Of a stretch of 64,000 nt of DNA, positions 28,315 to 42,240 are shown one piece after another. The position numbers and the translations under genes are program-made. Source of the stretch: Polyodon spathula. Lineage: Eukaryota; Chordata; Actinopteri; Acipenseriformes; Polyodontidae. A model generated the notes under the pieces. It saw only the letters and a list, made by a program, of their open reading frames with translations. It did no database searches and was not told where the DNA came from. The stretch spans positions 61,704,178-61,768,177 of the forward strand of contig NC_054538.1 in assembly GCF_017654505.1 (NCBI RefSeq). Direction: 5' to 3'. Numbering within the stretch: position 1 is the stretch's first letter; each line of letters opens with the position of its first letter.

Positions 28315-28648
28315 CTGCAAAAAAAAAAAAATAAATAAATAAAAAAAAAAAAAATAAAAATTGTCACAAACAGCGCAATGTTGAATCACTTCCAATACTT
28401 GCAGAAAAGAGGTGACTTTTAAATATATCATATACCTATTGTCACTAACCCCAAGTTTGATGGCAAAATATGAAATTTGACATAAAAATAAAAACACAGT
28501 ACAGTGAGTGACATCAGGTTTGTATTATTCTCTGTCTTGCTTTCCTACTTTCAGCAACAGCCTCAAAATTCACATGCTTTAACTTTGCAAGGGCCTGGCA
28601 CTGTGTATGCACATATAGTACAGTAGCTGAATTTCCAAAGAAACCAAC

Positions 28649-28706
28649 CTTGGAAGATTTCCGCCTGCTTCTTCGGGTCCAAACAACTACTAGTTTGTCA
28701 GGTTGC
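28649..28706 (-). CDS. EHBP1: EHBP1 coding exon 2 (residues 35-54)
   Basis: A 58-base exon. The acceptor is TTTTTAG before 28706 and the donor GTTGGT follows 28649. It supplies the last base of the Trp codon and then QPDKLVVVWTRRSRRKSSK, a basic strand of the NT-C2 domain that is nearly invariant in EHBP1. The donor has T instead of A or G at position +3 and is weaker than the other donors of this gene. It is separated from the start exon by a 22.5-kb intron and from the next exon by only 334 bases. It ends in phase 0. Too short for ORF callers, but the phase and peptide continuity make it secure. Confidence 0.95.
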
Positions 28707-29855
28707 CTAAAAAGCAGAATACAAAAATGAAGAGGAATGTTACTGGGGTAAGAATTGGAAGAATTACAAGAAATAATAACTAAACAAACCTTTCTAATTT
28801 TCTAAGCTTGGTTCCATTTTTAATTCATCTGCTCAGAATATGCATTATACCCGTGGTCAATATAAAGAAAAACGATATCTTAACCAAATGAAGACCCCCC
28901 CCTAAACTTCAGTAGGTACAGTCTGTGTGGAAAGCTTGCATTAAGTGTGAAGATTCTTGCCAAATGTACACAGTGACAAGAGGACACTATGTGCAAACCA
29001 CTGAAAGAAAACATTAAGTCACAAACACTAGGCCACTAGGTGGAAATGTGCACCGACACAAAAATCATCTTGGCAGTGAAGGGGAAAGTATTACAATGAA
29101 TGCCAAATCTAACTGAAGCATGCTCCAGTATAATACTGTACATACTGTACTTAATTGCAGCACCTGGAATACCCTCTATTAGTAGTGATGCCAGTGTTTT
29201 GCCACCCCCTATTAAATGGTGTGTGTGTGTGTGTGTGTGACACACATTCCCTGCCTCATAAAAGCCGCTTCCCCTGCAACAATAATGAAGCCAGTAAACA
29301 CGACAGGGCAGCTTTCAGAGGAGGCTCACGGACATCACTACTCTACAGTTGTTTTACAGGCTAAATAAATAATGACATGACTGCCTAATTTACAACACGT
29401 ATCAGTTGTCAGGTGCGTACAGAAAGAAATCAAACAACCCAGCCATCTCCAGTTATTGGAGATCTTGCTGTATTTGACAGAAGCAGATTTACTAATACTT
29501 TTCTTATTTTGCTCAGTGCAGCTCAAATATTTGTTTTACTATATGCTGGCTAATTACAGTACCTAGGGTATTACTAGGAGTTAGTGTATGGACAAATTAT
29601 TGTTTAAATAGGATGTTCATGGCAACCATAACCATTACATGTACTGTAACTAGAAAAGGAATGGACGTACCACTAGCAGATGTGTACTGTAGTCAAATGG
29701 ATGCGCATCCCCAGTACACTGGCTAACAGATGCATGCACGTCTGGTTCAGAAATAAGATATACTCTACGGCAAAGACACAGAAGAAGCAGGGTTGACCTG
29801 GGTGACAATGTCCCAGGAGCAGCATCGTTCACAGGGCCACATATTCATCTGTTCA

Positions 29856-29969
29856 GGCTTTCAAGATGGCATGCTTGTTAAGTACGCTTCCATCCAAGCT
29901 TCTCTGGATTGAATCGTCGGCCCAAATGTTGATTAGCGCAAATGTTTCTTCGTCGCTCCACACCAATCT
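29856..29969 (-). pseudogene. Myb/SANT-like domain fragment (PIF/Harbinger-type)
   Basis: A minus-strand frame reads RLVWSDEETFALINIWADDS followed by IQRSLDGSVLNKHAILKA and a stop. W-S-D-E-E-T-x-A-L-I-x-I-W is the signature of the Myb/SANT-like DNA-binding protein encoded by PIF/Harbinger transposons and its domesticated relatives. The following W of the next helix is replaced by the stop codon, so it is a relic. Upstream (30000-30240) is a GC-rich stretch with ACCCGGGTC motifs ending in a TTTCACACTG-type terminus. Confidence 0.55.
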
Positions 29970-30240
29970 GTCTCAAGGTGTGTCTCAAATCAAAGTGGAG
30001 GTAAAACCTTCAGTAGATGTGGCTGTTTGTTACTTTGTCTGCTTATGGGCGCCCATCCTGCATTCTGTCTGGCTCGACCCGGGTCAAAGCGTGTCAGCCC
30101 ATATCCGAGGCGAGTCGCTCTCGTTCCGGGCGAGCTAGGATCGACCCGGGTACGTAGTTTCACACTATGCGGGACTGTGACCAAGGCAGCCAAAACCCAG
30201 GTTGGGACTTGGGTAGGAGCTCCAGTGTGAAAGGGGCTAT
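29970..30240 (-). repeat. GC-rich leader of the Harbinger-type relic
   Basis: A locally GC-rich segment in AT-rich DNA, with two GACCCGGGT motifs and a CCTTTCACACTGGAG stretch near 30220-30236 on the minus strand. I read it as the 5' non-coding part of the same element as the Myb/SANT fragment. The opposite terminus was not found. Confidence 0.35.
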
Positions 30241-30270
30241 AGATTAAAGGATATCAAAACTGACCCTTAA

Positions 30271-32034
30271 CCTCTTATGCCCCCTGTGTCTCGCGGGTGG
30301 GACAATGGTAGTGCAATTACACATTATATTTCAAAAAACATCTGTAATATTATTACAAAAGCAAAACAGCAAAAAAAAACAACAACAACAACAACTCAAT
30401 ATCAAAAACGTTGTTTTCCTACCGTCAAACAGCGAAGGAATTTTTTCGAATTCGCCATTTCACCTCCGAGATATTCCCTTTGCAATGTGTCTAGTACCTC
30501 ACGGTTCAAAACCAACTCCAATCGACTAGCTGTGCGTTTTGCTGCTCTGGTCTTACAGGTGTCTGTTGATGGTGAAATCTCAGTGATCACGTTGTAGGGG
30601 AGGTCACAAGCTTTCCATTCATACCTTGACTTTGTTTGTAGCCTAATCCACTGAAGAGTAATCAATGTGCATACGTAAACAAGACAAATACTTGCAAGCG
30701 AGTGCGCAGTGTTACGCACATAGGATCAAGGTTTCTTACCGTTTTCATTTTTCAACATGTAAAATTTATAAAATCGAACGAAATGGCGAGCAGTGTTCCA
30801 AAGCATCCCAAAAGAAGTCGATTCAGTCTTTTTGAATGATGCAACACAAGTTGCAAGAAGTAATTGTTGCTTCCCGGCTGTCTATTATTTTCTCATTGAT
30901 GTTCATTGATTTAGATTATTGCATGGGAGTGTTTAGCAAACATTTTTATATTTCACCTAGAGACAGTGTAGGTTTCTTAGCCTTTCAGGAGAAGCTGTCT
31001 GCCTGCTCCAACAATCACTCACTCAGTTCCTTTGTTTGCCACATGTCAATCAAAGTAAAGATGAAAGGAACTGAGGTGTTTTCAGCCTGGCAGCCTGATT
31101 TAGAGCAGCAAAGATGTCTGCAATCTCATTATTATTATTATTATAGACATTTAGCAGATGCCTTTATCCAATAATCAACACATGTTCACGTGTCAGCAGT
31201 GCTTGAATGAGTGTAACCACTTTATTTTGAAAAAAAAAAACTCATTATTTTTGCTTCTTCACATTTACATACTTTCAAGCAAGTGAGTAACAAAAATAGT
31301 CAGGTGCTGAAAATTCAGAGCTACAAAAAAAATCTCAGCAGCAACAAACACACAGTTATGTGAGAGCAATGTGCCTGACAGTTGTGGCATATGAACTGAG
31401 AGTATTTGTCATGCATACTCATCATGGATACTTTTCGGGCACCCCAAAGCTCTCCAAAAAGGCCACCATTTGAATGAAATATTGGACAAATAAGTAAAAA
31501 AGAGGATTAAAAAAATCTAATTCATGTGGCAATGTACAGCATGTGAGGTGCCAGAATGTAACCTCCCTTTCAGATCATGCTCAAGAAACTAGTGTACGAC
31601 TGGCCATAAAGATTTACACAATATTCATTTTTGGAGAGGTTTGGGGACCCTTGGGCCTAGCTGTGTAAAAACTCATGTAGAATTTGATCCCTTTATTCAG
31701 TCAGTTGAATCAAATTTTTATCCAGTGTAGTAGACATGTTGGGGAAGCACTGGAAAAAAAATTTGGCTCTTTTCATGTGTTACAAGGTGAAAAAATGACT
31801 GTAGAATATAAACAAATGAAAAGAGTTTCTTTTTTTTCTGGTTATCTCCTTCCAGTGTGGTACTGAGTAAGACTTATATCAAATCTGAGGTTTTAGTCCT
31901 AATGGCCAGGGGGTTACCTTGAATTCAAGCCCTAAACCATGCCTGTGTTGTCTATACTTTGGAAGACAATGATTTATTTAAGGTCATAGCCCTCCAGGCG
32001 GAAACTACTTGTGGGAGGCTGGGGGTTTAACAGG
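30271..32034. mobile_element. TTAA-flanked piggyBac-like element, degenerate
   Basis: TTAA lies at 30267-30270 and 32035-32038. Reading inward from each TTAA the termini are CCTCTTATGCCCCC and (minus strand) CCTGTTAAACCCCC, matching at 11 of 14 bases. TTAA target duplication plus CC-starting repeats is the piggyBac arrangement. A plus-strand reading at 30784 starts MASSVPKHPKRSRFSLFE before a stop, which could be the start of a dead transposase. A SINE tail sits inside. Confidence 0.4.
31127..31172 (-). repeat. SINE/L2 tail fragment
   Basis: Carries the same tail as the element at 42.2 kb (GCAGATGCCTTTATCCA on plus, preceded by an ATT repeat). Only the 3' end is present, consistent with 5' truncation. 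It lies inside the TTAA-flanked element. Confidence 0.5.
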
Positions 32035-33865
32035 TTAAACCAGATATATCTTACAGTTCTTTGTGTAGCATACTGTACAAGCTTTCTACTGAATCACCAC
32101 ACAATGTAAGGTTTTTGCAAATCACACTAGATTTTGTTGTTTTGTAGAATACAAAGATTACTAAAAAGCAATTCATAAAACGTCAGAGAGCATCTAAGCT
32201 GCAGTTATTTACAAACTATTTCTGGAACTATTCTATATTCATTTCCATTGTCCATTCACATAACTTATATTAGGCCTATATCAAGATATGCTTTCAGAGT
32301 AAGTTTTCACAGCAATACAAGCGACTTAATACAATATAAACTACAGCATGCATAGTTTTCCAAGTACTACAGTACTTTAATGTGCTATACATACAGTAGT
32401 CTTTGTCAAATACTTTACAGTTTGCATTTACTAGGCATATACAGTACTGGTGTGAATTTATATTTCCCCAGCAACCTTAGAATATGTAGGGGTTATCTTT
32501 TAAATATTTAAATACACTATAGAAAAAATAATGACATTAACAAATATTATTTAACAATTTAAAAAGATTACTCAAAGCTGTAGTAATTTTTTTTTTTAAC
32601 ACTAAGGCTTTTTACTGTCTTAACTATTAAACATCTTTCCCTGTCAGTGTGTTTACAATGATGGCTTTCTAACTCTGACATTCACCTTTCCTTGTGTTCA
32701 AGAAGAGCAGGGGGGTACAGCACTGTGGAATTCTGGAAAGGGAATCAGCAAGCTCATCTATGGTGCTGTAACTTCCAAGACTTTTCAAAGTTGTAATTGC
32801 ATAAAATAAAAAAATTAAAAATGGCACTGAAGCCAATGTATGTTAGAACATAATTTCAAACCATAGGGCCTAGGCCTACATCTGTAACAGTTCTGTGTAT
32901 TCACAACTTGTACCGTAGCAATGCTCTCAGGACCATCTTTTCTCTGGCAAGTGTACCAAATGACTAGGTTTCTTTTCTATTCCAGGAGGCTAGTTTGCCT
33001 TCTAGTGATTCAGCCCAGGGACAGAGCAGCTATCAATATGAGCAAGCAGACTCAAAAGGCCTACTACGCATAAATACTTTCCTATAAATGAGTCTTTTCA
33101 TAAAACTGTGTCCACAGGCCTTTTCAAGAGACCACAATTTATCATTAATGTTTGGAATTTTTATATAAATAAAACAAAGCAACTGTTTGAAATTCTGCTG
33201 ACAGAATCATTAGGCCGATCCTGAAATGTTATGCACTTATTTATTTTATTTTTTTAAATACGATTTCCATAGAATTTATGAGAAATACATTACTCTCGCC
33301 ATAGTGAAAAGCATGACAATTTTGGATTCTGAGATTTTTCCTGAGAAATATCACGTACTACCAGTCAAATGTCACCATCGTTTACTGTTGTGATGGCCAA
33401 TTCATTTTGCATACCAGCTAAACTTCAGCATTTATAACTCAGTGTTCCAGACATCTTCTTTGGGACAGACTGCAGTGAGTTTATGAACTGTGTGATGAAC
33501 TAGAGTAAACAGTAAAGAACAAATACTGTAGCATGGAGATGCCTGTCATTCTGACATCTTTTTTTGTGTTTGTTACCTGGAGATTTGTTCCATACTGGGA
33601 GTCAATCTTACATTAACGACAAAAAAGTACCACTGTGAATTAGGGCCAAGTGCTTCAGGCTCCCTCAGATTTACAAGGAACTGATACAGTACATACCAAA
33701 CATTTTATACAGTGGTTTATGAGGCAATTAAATGAGTAAAATTGTTGTACCAGACAGCCCTTTTTACAATGAAAAGCCCTACTGTAGATAGTAACAGACG
33801 GTCGCGTTATAAATATAAAAATGTGACTATTGCTGATCCCAAGTTACTCAAAGTGGAAACTTAGG

Positions 33866-34165
33866 GCTCCCGAGTTGCACATCCAGTAAAGGAGCTCCGT
33901 GTTGAGTGCAGGACGCGCCCTTAGCCTGGAGATCACAGGTTTAATTCAGACTTTGTCCTTGCCGACTTTGACCGGGGGATCCTGGAGGTGTTGTGACTTT
34001 TGGTCTCCTAGTTCGTGGCCTGTCATTGACAGTGTGTCTGGTTATACCATCTTGCCAGGTTTGTAACTGCTAGCTGTGAGCACCCAAGACAGTGAGCCAC
34101 AGTACGCTGCCCTAGTCCAGCTTCCAACATGCCAATAATACGAAGGAGCTGCTCTCTTGACAGAC
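33866..34165 (+). repeat. tRNA-derived SINE, degenerate
   Basis: Begins GGCTCCCGAGTTGCACATCC, continues with CAGTAAAGGAGCTCCGTG and an imperfect B box (GGTTTAATTCA), then a GC-richer body with GCCGACTTTGACCGGGGG. This resembles a SINE I associate with sturgeon/gar-type genomes. The body has decayed; the 3' end is approximate. Confidence 0.5.
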
Positions 34166-34336
34166 GTGAATATTTTTTTTTTTTCTGCGATTTTCTTTAT
34201 TGCTTTTATTCAAGCTTGCAATTCAACTGCTGAAATCAATCCATATCCAGTGTCCAGTCAACTGTCTCACTAATTAGGCGATTAAGCGCATATGCTTCAG
34301 TCATAGTGACTCAAGAGTGAATGATCGAGTGATGAC

Positions 34337-34339
<3 letters not shown>

Positions 34340-34407
<68 letters not shown>
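34340..34407. repeat. (TA)n array
   Basis: About 34 TA units. Confidence 0.95.
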
Positions 34408-34410
<3 letters not shown>

Positions 34411-36410
34411 AATGTCCCATCATTTATATACCTTTTTTTTTTTTTGGAAATAAGTGTTATAATAGTGATAAGTTTATTTTGATGCTCGGTACATACTGGA
34501 AACCTTGGTTAGTCAATTACTAGAGGTGCTAAAGCTGTAAATCAATTTCAATTAAAAAATAATAACCATAAAAGCCCAATACTGTACTGCCTGTCACATA
34601 CGACAGCAATGAACATTAACAGTACTGTAAATCAGAGAAACATACTTTCCACATTTAACAAAACAGGTATGTTGTCAGATTCAAGTTCACTTTTTGCTGT
34701 AATGACAACATGATCAGTTCATGCTTTTCACCCACAAAAAACACTACAATAAACCAAGATGCATGTCATGGCAATTAGTATGTGAAACCAGACATGATTG
34801 TATTGCACGGATGTGTGTACTTACTGTCCAGTGCCAAACCTATATAAATATGCTGCTGTCACACTACTACAGGGCACTACTGCTTTCTACACACTGCTTC
34901 TGTACAGTTTGGCACCCACAATACATGATTTTTACAACGTACAGTAAATTTGATGAACAGCACTGAAACTGACTAACAGATCATTACTGATTCCTTGTGT
35001 TGGTCAAACTGCTGATATCAGACACTCATCTTTTCTCAAACTGGCAAGCACCGTTAACTACCATTTGCACCAATAAATTCTCAGTATTTTTTAAAAAGCT
35101 GGCAATCAACTCAAATCAGTCCAACATCACATTTCCAGGTTTTGACTTGTGTCTTAAAATCAGACTGAAAGAATATAAAAAAAAAAACGGGCTGACTGGC
35201 CTACTACAGAAAGACATGCAGTGGTGCCTAGATACCTACAGGTTTTGAATTAACCCACTCTGAGCTCAAACTAAACATTTATTATTTACTTCAAACCATC
35301 CTTGCTGTATGAATGTCACTTTACTTGTCAATGAACTACTACCCTTTAATAAACAACTGATGTGAAAACTATTATCCTGATTATTGGAAAAAATGACACA
35401 GCGTTATATATGCAACCCCTTGAGACAGCTCGCTCCTTACAAGCATTTGCATGTATCTGAAGTTGCAAAAATGATGTATTCTTAGTAATCAAATGGTCTG
35501 AATTGGATAAAATTGACAACAAATGCCACACCCTGTCATTCTGCAGTTATTCATCAGTCCCAATGGATGTTGGCGAGTACTACTGTATGCTGAAACAGTT
35601 ACAGTTTAATTTACAGTAAAGCCTATGATCTTGCCAGAACCAAACAAAGAAGTTACTGTACAAGGTAAACAACAAAGCCTAGTTTCTGAATTCGTTATCT
35701 TATCTTAATCTGTTGACTAGGTTACTGTGTTTAAGCCCTTTTGTTTTGATAGCTTATGAAGCCTACTTAAAGATGTTATATTCTCTGATCCCAGGCCTGC
35801 ATTAAGAAAACTGTCATGATTTGTCACAAAATGACCCGTTTAAGATCATTTAAAGCAACAACAGTTCAAATATGTAGTTGAAGGAGGTGGTCTTGTTTCA
35901 CACTTTATGTGGAATTTGTTACCTAAATATGCAGGTAAAATTGTATGTAAAGTTGCAAAAACACTTTTTTTGTGACACAGGAACACTAAATCACAAGTCA
36001 CGGTTTATGTTGATGACTGGTTTGTCACACCATGCTTTCCCTGTCTAGGAGCCAGAAAAACTTGCAAAAATACTCAACGTCCGGTTAAAAAAAAACAAAA
36101 AACAAAACAAACCAACCACACACTACAGACTTATGTAATGTGGAATTTTATTTGATATATTAAAACTGTAACTACCCTCCTAAGGAAGCAGACTGGAGTT
36201 TAGGAATGATGAATTCCTATTCAATGCGCTTTTCCAGGGTGTAAGATGCAAGTCAGTAATAGATTTGGCCTGGTAAGGCAAAGCGGATCAGTGCGAGGCT
36301 CAATGTGTCACAGGTCGTCTTCTATTTAGGTCAAGAGGCCCAAATATCCAGGTTAACAAAAGTGGTTACCTTGTCTGTAAAGAGGATATTTGCGTCCTTC
36401 CCTTGCATAG

Positions 36411-36559
36411 GCACATTCTATGAATTCAGACAGTCAAAAATATCAACCAAAGGAAGCAAGTAGAGCCAGCCAAGAGGACTCTCGAAAGCAGTTAACTAGA
36501 CCAGACTTTTATTCTGACGACAACACTGAGGATGAGGTTAATCTGCAGTTCCAGCAAAG
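36411..36559 (+). other. Exon-like open segment on plus strand, unassigned
   Basis: A 149-base stretch with no stop in one frame, preceded by a good acceptor (TCCTTCCCTTGCATAG) and followed by a good donor (CAAAG|GTAAAT). The frame reads AHSMNSDSQKYQPKEASRAS and then a polar, acidic segment ending in DEVNLQFQQ. It enters in phase 0 and leaves in phase 2. Composition (Gln, Ser, Asp and Glu rich) looks like a disordered linker. I recognise no family. It runs opposite to EHBP1 inside its first intron. It could be an exon of a nested gene, an exonised transposon, or chance. Confidence 0.3.
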
Positions 36560-39500
36560 GTAAATCCAATTTCTAAATAATTTTGTCCGGATTTTTATTT
36601 TTTATAATTTTTGTTTTTTATTTATTTTTAAACTTGATAATGCAGCTCAAACCAATCCATTTTATGTTTTGAAAGGTGTACAACGTGGCAGGAACAGAAC
36701 TGTCACAGATTCTTAAAACACAAAATCACCCATGATTGGATATCTGCTTTAAGTGTGCTGGTATCACAGGCAATAAAATTATATATAAAATAAAAATAAA
36801 AACAACCAAAGAGAGTCAGAGTTTGTAACAATCATAGTTAAAAATTCTAATTGTATTTTTTCTTATTATTATAATTACTGTAGTACAGTTTACATAGGCC
36901 AGTAAATATACAGTAAGGTCTGGTGTTGGGAATGCAATTTTCTTTCTTTTTTTTTTTTTTTAGCTATTTAGTGTGGGGATGTGCCCCATTTATAATGACT
37001 ACAGTATTAGCAAAACTTCAGGATAAGTTATATCTAGTGAAAAGCAAGGGCATGAATCAGAGAGCAGTCTCAACTGATCCCATATTAGCAATTTCCTTCA
37101 CTGCAATAAAGCAGCTTAACAAAACGTTTGATCACATTAGAGAAGTTTTCAGCTGAAAGTCTTTCTGCATAAAACGACACGTAGAACTCCGCTTTATTTT
37201 ATAAGGATGAGACAATAACATCTTTCATAACTTGCTGTTCACCGCCAAAATAAGCTTCAGGCATTCTTAAGCCACCAAGTAACACAATCCCTAGATACTG
37301 TAACTCTATGAAGGCATGGTGGCAATTTGGGCACTTGACAAAAACAAAAAAAAGCACGCATGTACATGGATAAGAACAAATCACCTTAAAATACACAGTG
37401 ATGCACAGCTTCTAAAACAGCAAATATAAATCAGACAGAAGTCTTCCGAGTCAGGAGATAATGTTCCACTAATACCCGGGTAACTGACATGCACACAGCT
37501 TCATATACATATTAATCTTCTTGTTTGTCCTGCAAAATGCAAATATCTTGTCCCACCAACGGCATATTCAGAGTAGTGTTATCCATTTATAATTTGCAAT
37601 CTGGCGGAACTTGAAATGAGTTATCTACAGGGCGTGTTACACCATTAACCACCTCTTGAGTCTTCTGAAATCTGTTTCACACTTACTGCTAAAGCCAGCC
37701 AACCACTGGTTGAACTGATAAGGCTCTTACAACGTAAACTGAAGTAGCACTCAAGCTCCATATACAGCAGCTGACTCTTGGCCCTTCACCTATCTACTGT
37801 GCTATAACTGGGTACTGTACAGTACATTACCGCACAACTGAGGATATTACCAAGAGGTATTGTAGGACAGCAAAGAATTATTTAAGTCACACAGCTACAA
37901 TAGTTTCCAACACCAACAGCACCATTTTAGATATGTGTACTATCTTGATACAGATGCCTGGATTCTTACTGGAACTCTACCCTGTGCTCATGCTCTACAG
38001 TACGTATGAGATAGGAAACTCGTCCTGGAGTACATATTTCATAGGATATATTAAACTATTACTGTAAGTGCTTCAGGACCCTCAATAGGAGTTTAATTGA
38101 TTCAATTTAATAATTAAGGACATAATAAACAAAAACTCGCTCTCAAAGTGCACAGATCAGCAACTCCTCCATGCCCTTCCCTTTCACATTGCGGTTTCGG
38201 TGACCTTCGATACTGTACATAAACTGTAGAGTAGAGTAAATGGTGGTGAAGGAGCTGGAGACTGTTCAGTGACCAAAAAAAAAACGAACATCTTACTTTC
38301 CTCAGAGAAACCAATTCCTTTTTTTGCACTGCTAATCAACAGCTGCAATAACTGGCCACAGCTGAACTAAATTTTCCACGAGCTTGCTGTAAAGTCTTTT
38401 TACAGCATGAGTCACACATCTTTGTCCATTGTACTGCTGTAAAGACTGTCTGATCTCCACCTTTTTTTTTTTTAATTTTCCTTGATTGCTTTACTGCAAT
38501 TAGCTGTGTGTTTATGAACTTTGATTTACCTGACAAATCTAATTCTATTGAATGTACACTTTTTTTTTTTTTGCAGTACGACAGTATTTGTCCCAAATCC
38601 TTGTGTCCAATGATGAGAAGAAATTACAGCATTTTAACAATGTTCATCCAATTTCAAAACTAGAAACGGGAGGTTTTTGTGAACAAAAACAAACAAATCG
38701 CCAAGATCATAATGCAAGAGAAATATCAGACTGAATGGTTAATTAACATGTCAAGTAAAATGGTTAAGTGAAAAAGATCTGTACCATTGGTATGTCCAGC
38801 AGTTAAAACAATGTGGCTATATATGGTTAATACAGCTATCAACTGCGAAGACACTGGCTGAAAGAGAGTTGTCAGGAGCATTGATATGTGACACAGAAAA
38901 CATGGTACTGAAAAAGTTGCAATGCTATCAGAGTTCCCTCTAAGCTGTTTACATACTGAGAAACTTGAGGTTTTGACTGAGAAATGGTACACACACTAAC
39001 CCTTTTAATATATTATTTTTGTTGCATTTTACAATTTTTAACACAACATTCCAACACAAGTATGTCAACAATTTTAAAATTTACTTTAAACAAGACATTT
39101 TACTGTGGCTCTGCCTCAGATTCTGAATCATCCTCCGATTTTTATTTATGTATACATCAAATAAATATAGAATTTTTATGAAGCGTATATTTACCTTTAT
39201 GAAGCCTGTCTGAGATCTTCTCATAAATGCAGCCCTGTTAGTAGACTGCATGCTTAACTGGTGGCCTACATATAATTGCTTTATACTACTATATAAAACA
39301 CTGGCTTCTTTAGGGTTACTGATTTTCCATTTTTTGGAAGTGCTGTGCAACACTCGATTGTAATTTAAATAACGCCTTAATGTAACTGCATAATTAATCC
39401 TCTCAATTGTTTCTTTGCTAATTCTGCATTCTTGTTACTTGCTAAATGTAACAAGGAGGCGTGTCTCTGGACAGAAAAATCTTTATGAAACAAACCGTGT

Positions 39501-39894
39501 GTTCTGTTGTGACTACATCCTTTACACAGGAAAGAGATTGATTTCCTTAAGGAATGTATAGCTAGAAAAATAGCTTTGAGCTTGTTTCTTCATCGTCAGA
39601 TAATATAATGTAAATTAAGAAACGGCCATGGCTTAATACTTAAGTACAGCTTTATTAAAAAGGCAGGTAGCATGGAAATAAATGAACTAAAACAAGAGTT
39701 AAACACACAATTAATTTGGTTAACCAACTTACTTTGGGAAAGCCCAGCCTGAACACAGTCCAGGGCCATAGTTTTTCAGCATAGAAGAATGCAGAGCTTT
39801 TTAGCGAAACATTGCATTTTTTCTGTGCAGTCGCCATGTTGAGTTTCGCAGAGAGACGCGAGTGAAGGTCACATGATGAATAAACTCAACTCGC

Positions 39895-39925
<31 letters not shown>

Positions 39926-40203
39926 GGCATGTCTTCAGTTACTATATTATTTACTTAAATGTGTATTTGACTTTTTTTTTTTTTTTTTACATTTTTACCA
40001 GTTTCAAAAAGCTTGAGATGATATTTCTGAAACGGTCATTTCTTTGTTTATTTTTAAAAGGACCATTTTAAAAATAAAACAAAAAACGTCAGAAGTATGA
40101 GTGTTGTGATTTTGTATTTGTTTACCACCCTATTTATACTGCACAATTTACAAGCAGCACTCGACATAAAGGCATCGACATCTGCGAGGTCATAAATTAC
40201 GAG

Positions 40204-40362
40204 ACCAAGCGTTGTTACAGTACCATAAGTCTTGTAGGTTTTGATAATAGAAAAAACAGTTGAAATTGAGATACTCAAATGCTTGGAAATCTTCTTGCAT
40301 CCTTCTCCAGCTTTATAAGGCCTAAGGTCGTCAGATAGCTCTTCACTTTTTCTAGTATTGAC
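40204..40362 (-). pseudogene. Tc1-like transposase N-terminal fragment
   Basis: The minus strand reads ELSDDLRPYKAGEGCKKISK, then HLSISISTVFSIIKTYKTYG and TVTTLG: the paired-like helix-turn-helix at the N-terminus of Tc1 transposases (compare the K-AG-GYK-ISK-L pattern). It lies downstream of a terminal repeat at 40560-40677 in the proper order, so this is the 5' part of one element. The catalytic domain is missing. Confidence 0.6.
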
Positions 40363-40559
40363 TTCTTGGTAATGACAGTAATCATCCTATGCCTAACCCT
40401 TTTACACTCTAAGGATGTTCACCTACAATCCAGCATTTTCTAGACTTTTTTAGGAATTAGGTTCTGCATTATCATACTGAAATTTCTAGCACTTTATAGT
40501 CAATATAGCATCAAAGGGTATGAATACTCTTGAATGAGGAGTTTTGCTAAAAAATTGCT

Positions 40560-40677
40560 GAAATAATTTCTCATTCACAAAAGCAAAACTTTCAAACTTT
40601 TTTCCTAAAACTCCTTGTTTGAGAAATTTCTAGAAATTCTAAATTTCCATTGGGGTATGTAAACTTTTGACACAACA
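40560..40677 (-). mobile_element. Tc1-like terminal inverted repeat
   Basis: Read on the minus strand it begins TGTTGTGTCAAAAGTTTACA, the usual fish Tc1 terminus, and shares blocks with the terminus at 5521. The transposase fragment follows at 40362. It touches a 150-base TA/CA array on its outer side. Confidence 0.55.
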
Positions 40678-40680
40678 ATA

Positions 40681-41286
<606 letters not shown>

Positions 41287-42240
41287 ATATATATATAGTT
41301 TTTTCAGTAATGTTTGTTTTCACAATATAGTGCTGGGTACTACTAGTGAATAGTGCCGAAATACAAGGCTTTTTTCCTAACCCCACAGTAAGCTTGGTCA
41401 AGGCATGGAAAAACACTAGATCCGCTTTTAAAGACATTTCACTCTCCCACACATACAGCACTATACAGTAAAGGGCATTTCCGAATCAACTGAGCAGGAA
41501 GAGTCAAGGCAAAATCTGTGCAATTGTAATACTATTAACTGTAACGGGTCACATATTTTTATCATGCAAGTGGGATGGTTGGGTACCAACTAATTCTAAA
41601 TAGATTTTCAAATTAAAAAGTATACATGTAGCCATCATGTGCAATGCCATGGACTGTAATGTTAATTTTAAATGCACATGAAGGAACTGCTTGGTACAGA
41701 AAACCTGGAGTGCAAGCGGCTCAGCTTAACCACTGTTAAACTCACAACTACCGAGTCTAAATGACAGTATACCTACAATAAACACTGTGCAAGCAAGACG
41801 CGTGTGCCTCAGCGGAGAAAGGAAACTTACTTATACAGTAAATGTCCTTTTATACACTCCTGTATGAAAACTGTCAAACTCATCTGGTTTCAGAGACCCC
41901 GATTAGCAATGCTACCTGAGGTAAGGTAACGCAAGAGTAGTGCTGATCACAGACCCCATGAAGATCATGTTCACTCACGTTAGTAAAATCGCAGAAAACA
42001 TTTTTATGCTTGTTTCAACAAATCCCCAAACACAATCTACAGTAGAATATATAGTTTACCTTAGAAAACCATAGCACCAGTAATCATAGTATCAATTCTG
42101 GTAACGGCTTTTGAAATCAAAGGTTGTTGAAGGTTTTTTGCAGTCAATTACTTTAACAGTGAATTTTACAACATCTATTTCTCACCTGTGCCGAATAAAA
42201 TGGCAGACGTAACAAAAGCAGAGAACAGCATTGTGTGTAT

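Noticed and set aside
30402..30719. Minus-strand ORF of 105 codons with a regular central part
   Set aside because: It lies inside the TTAA-flanked element and resembles no family I know; more likely transposon debris than a gene.
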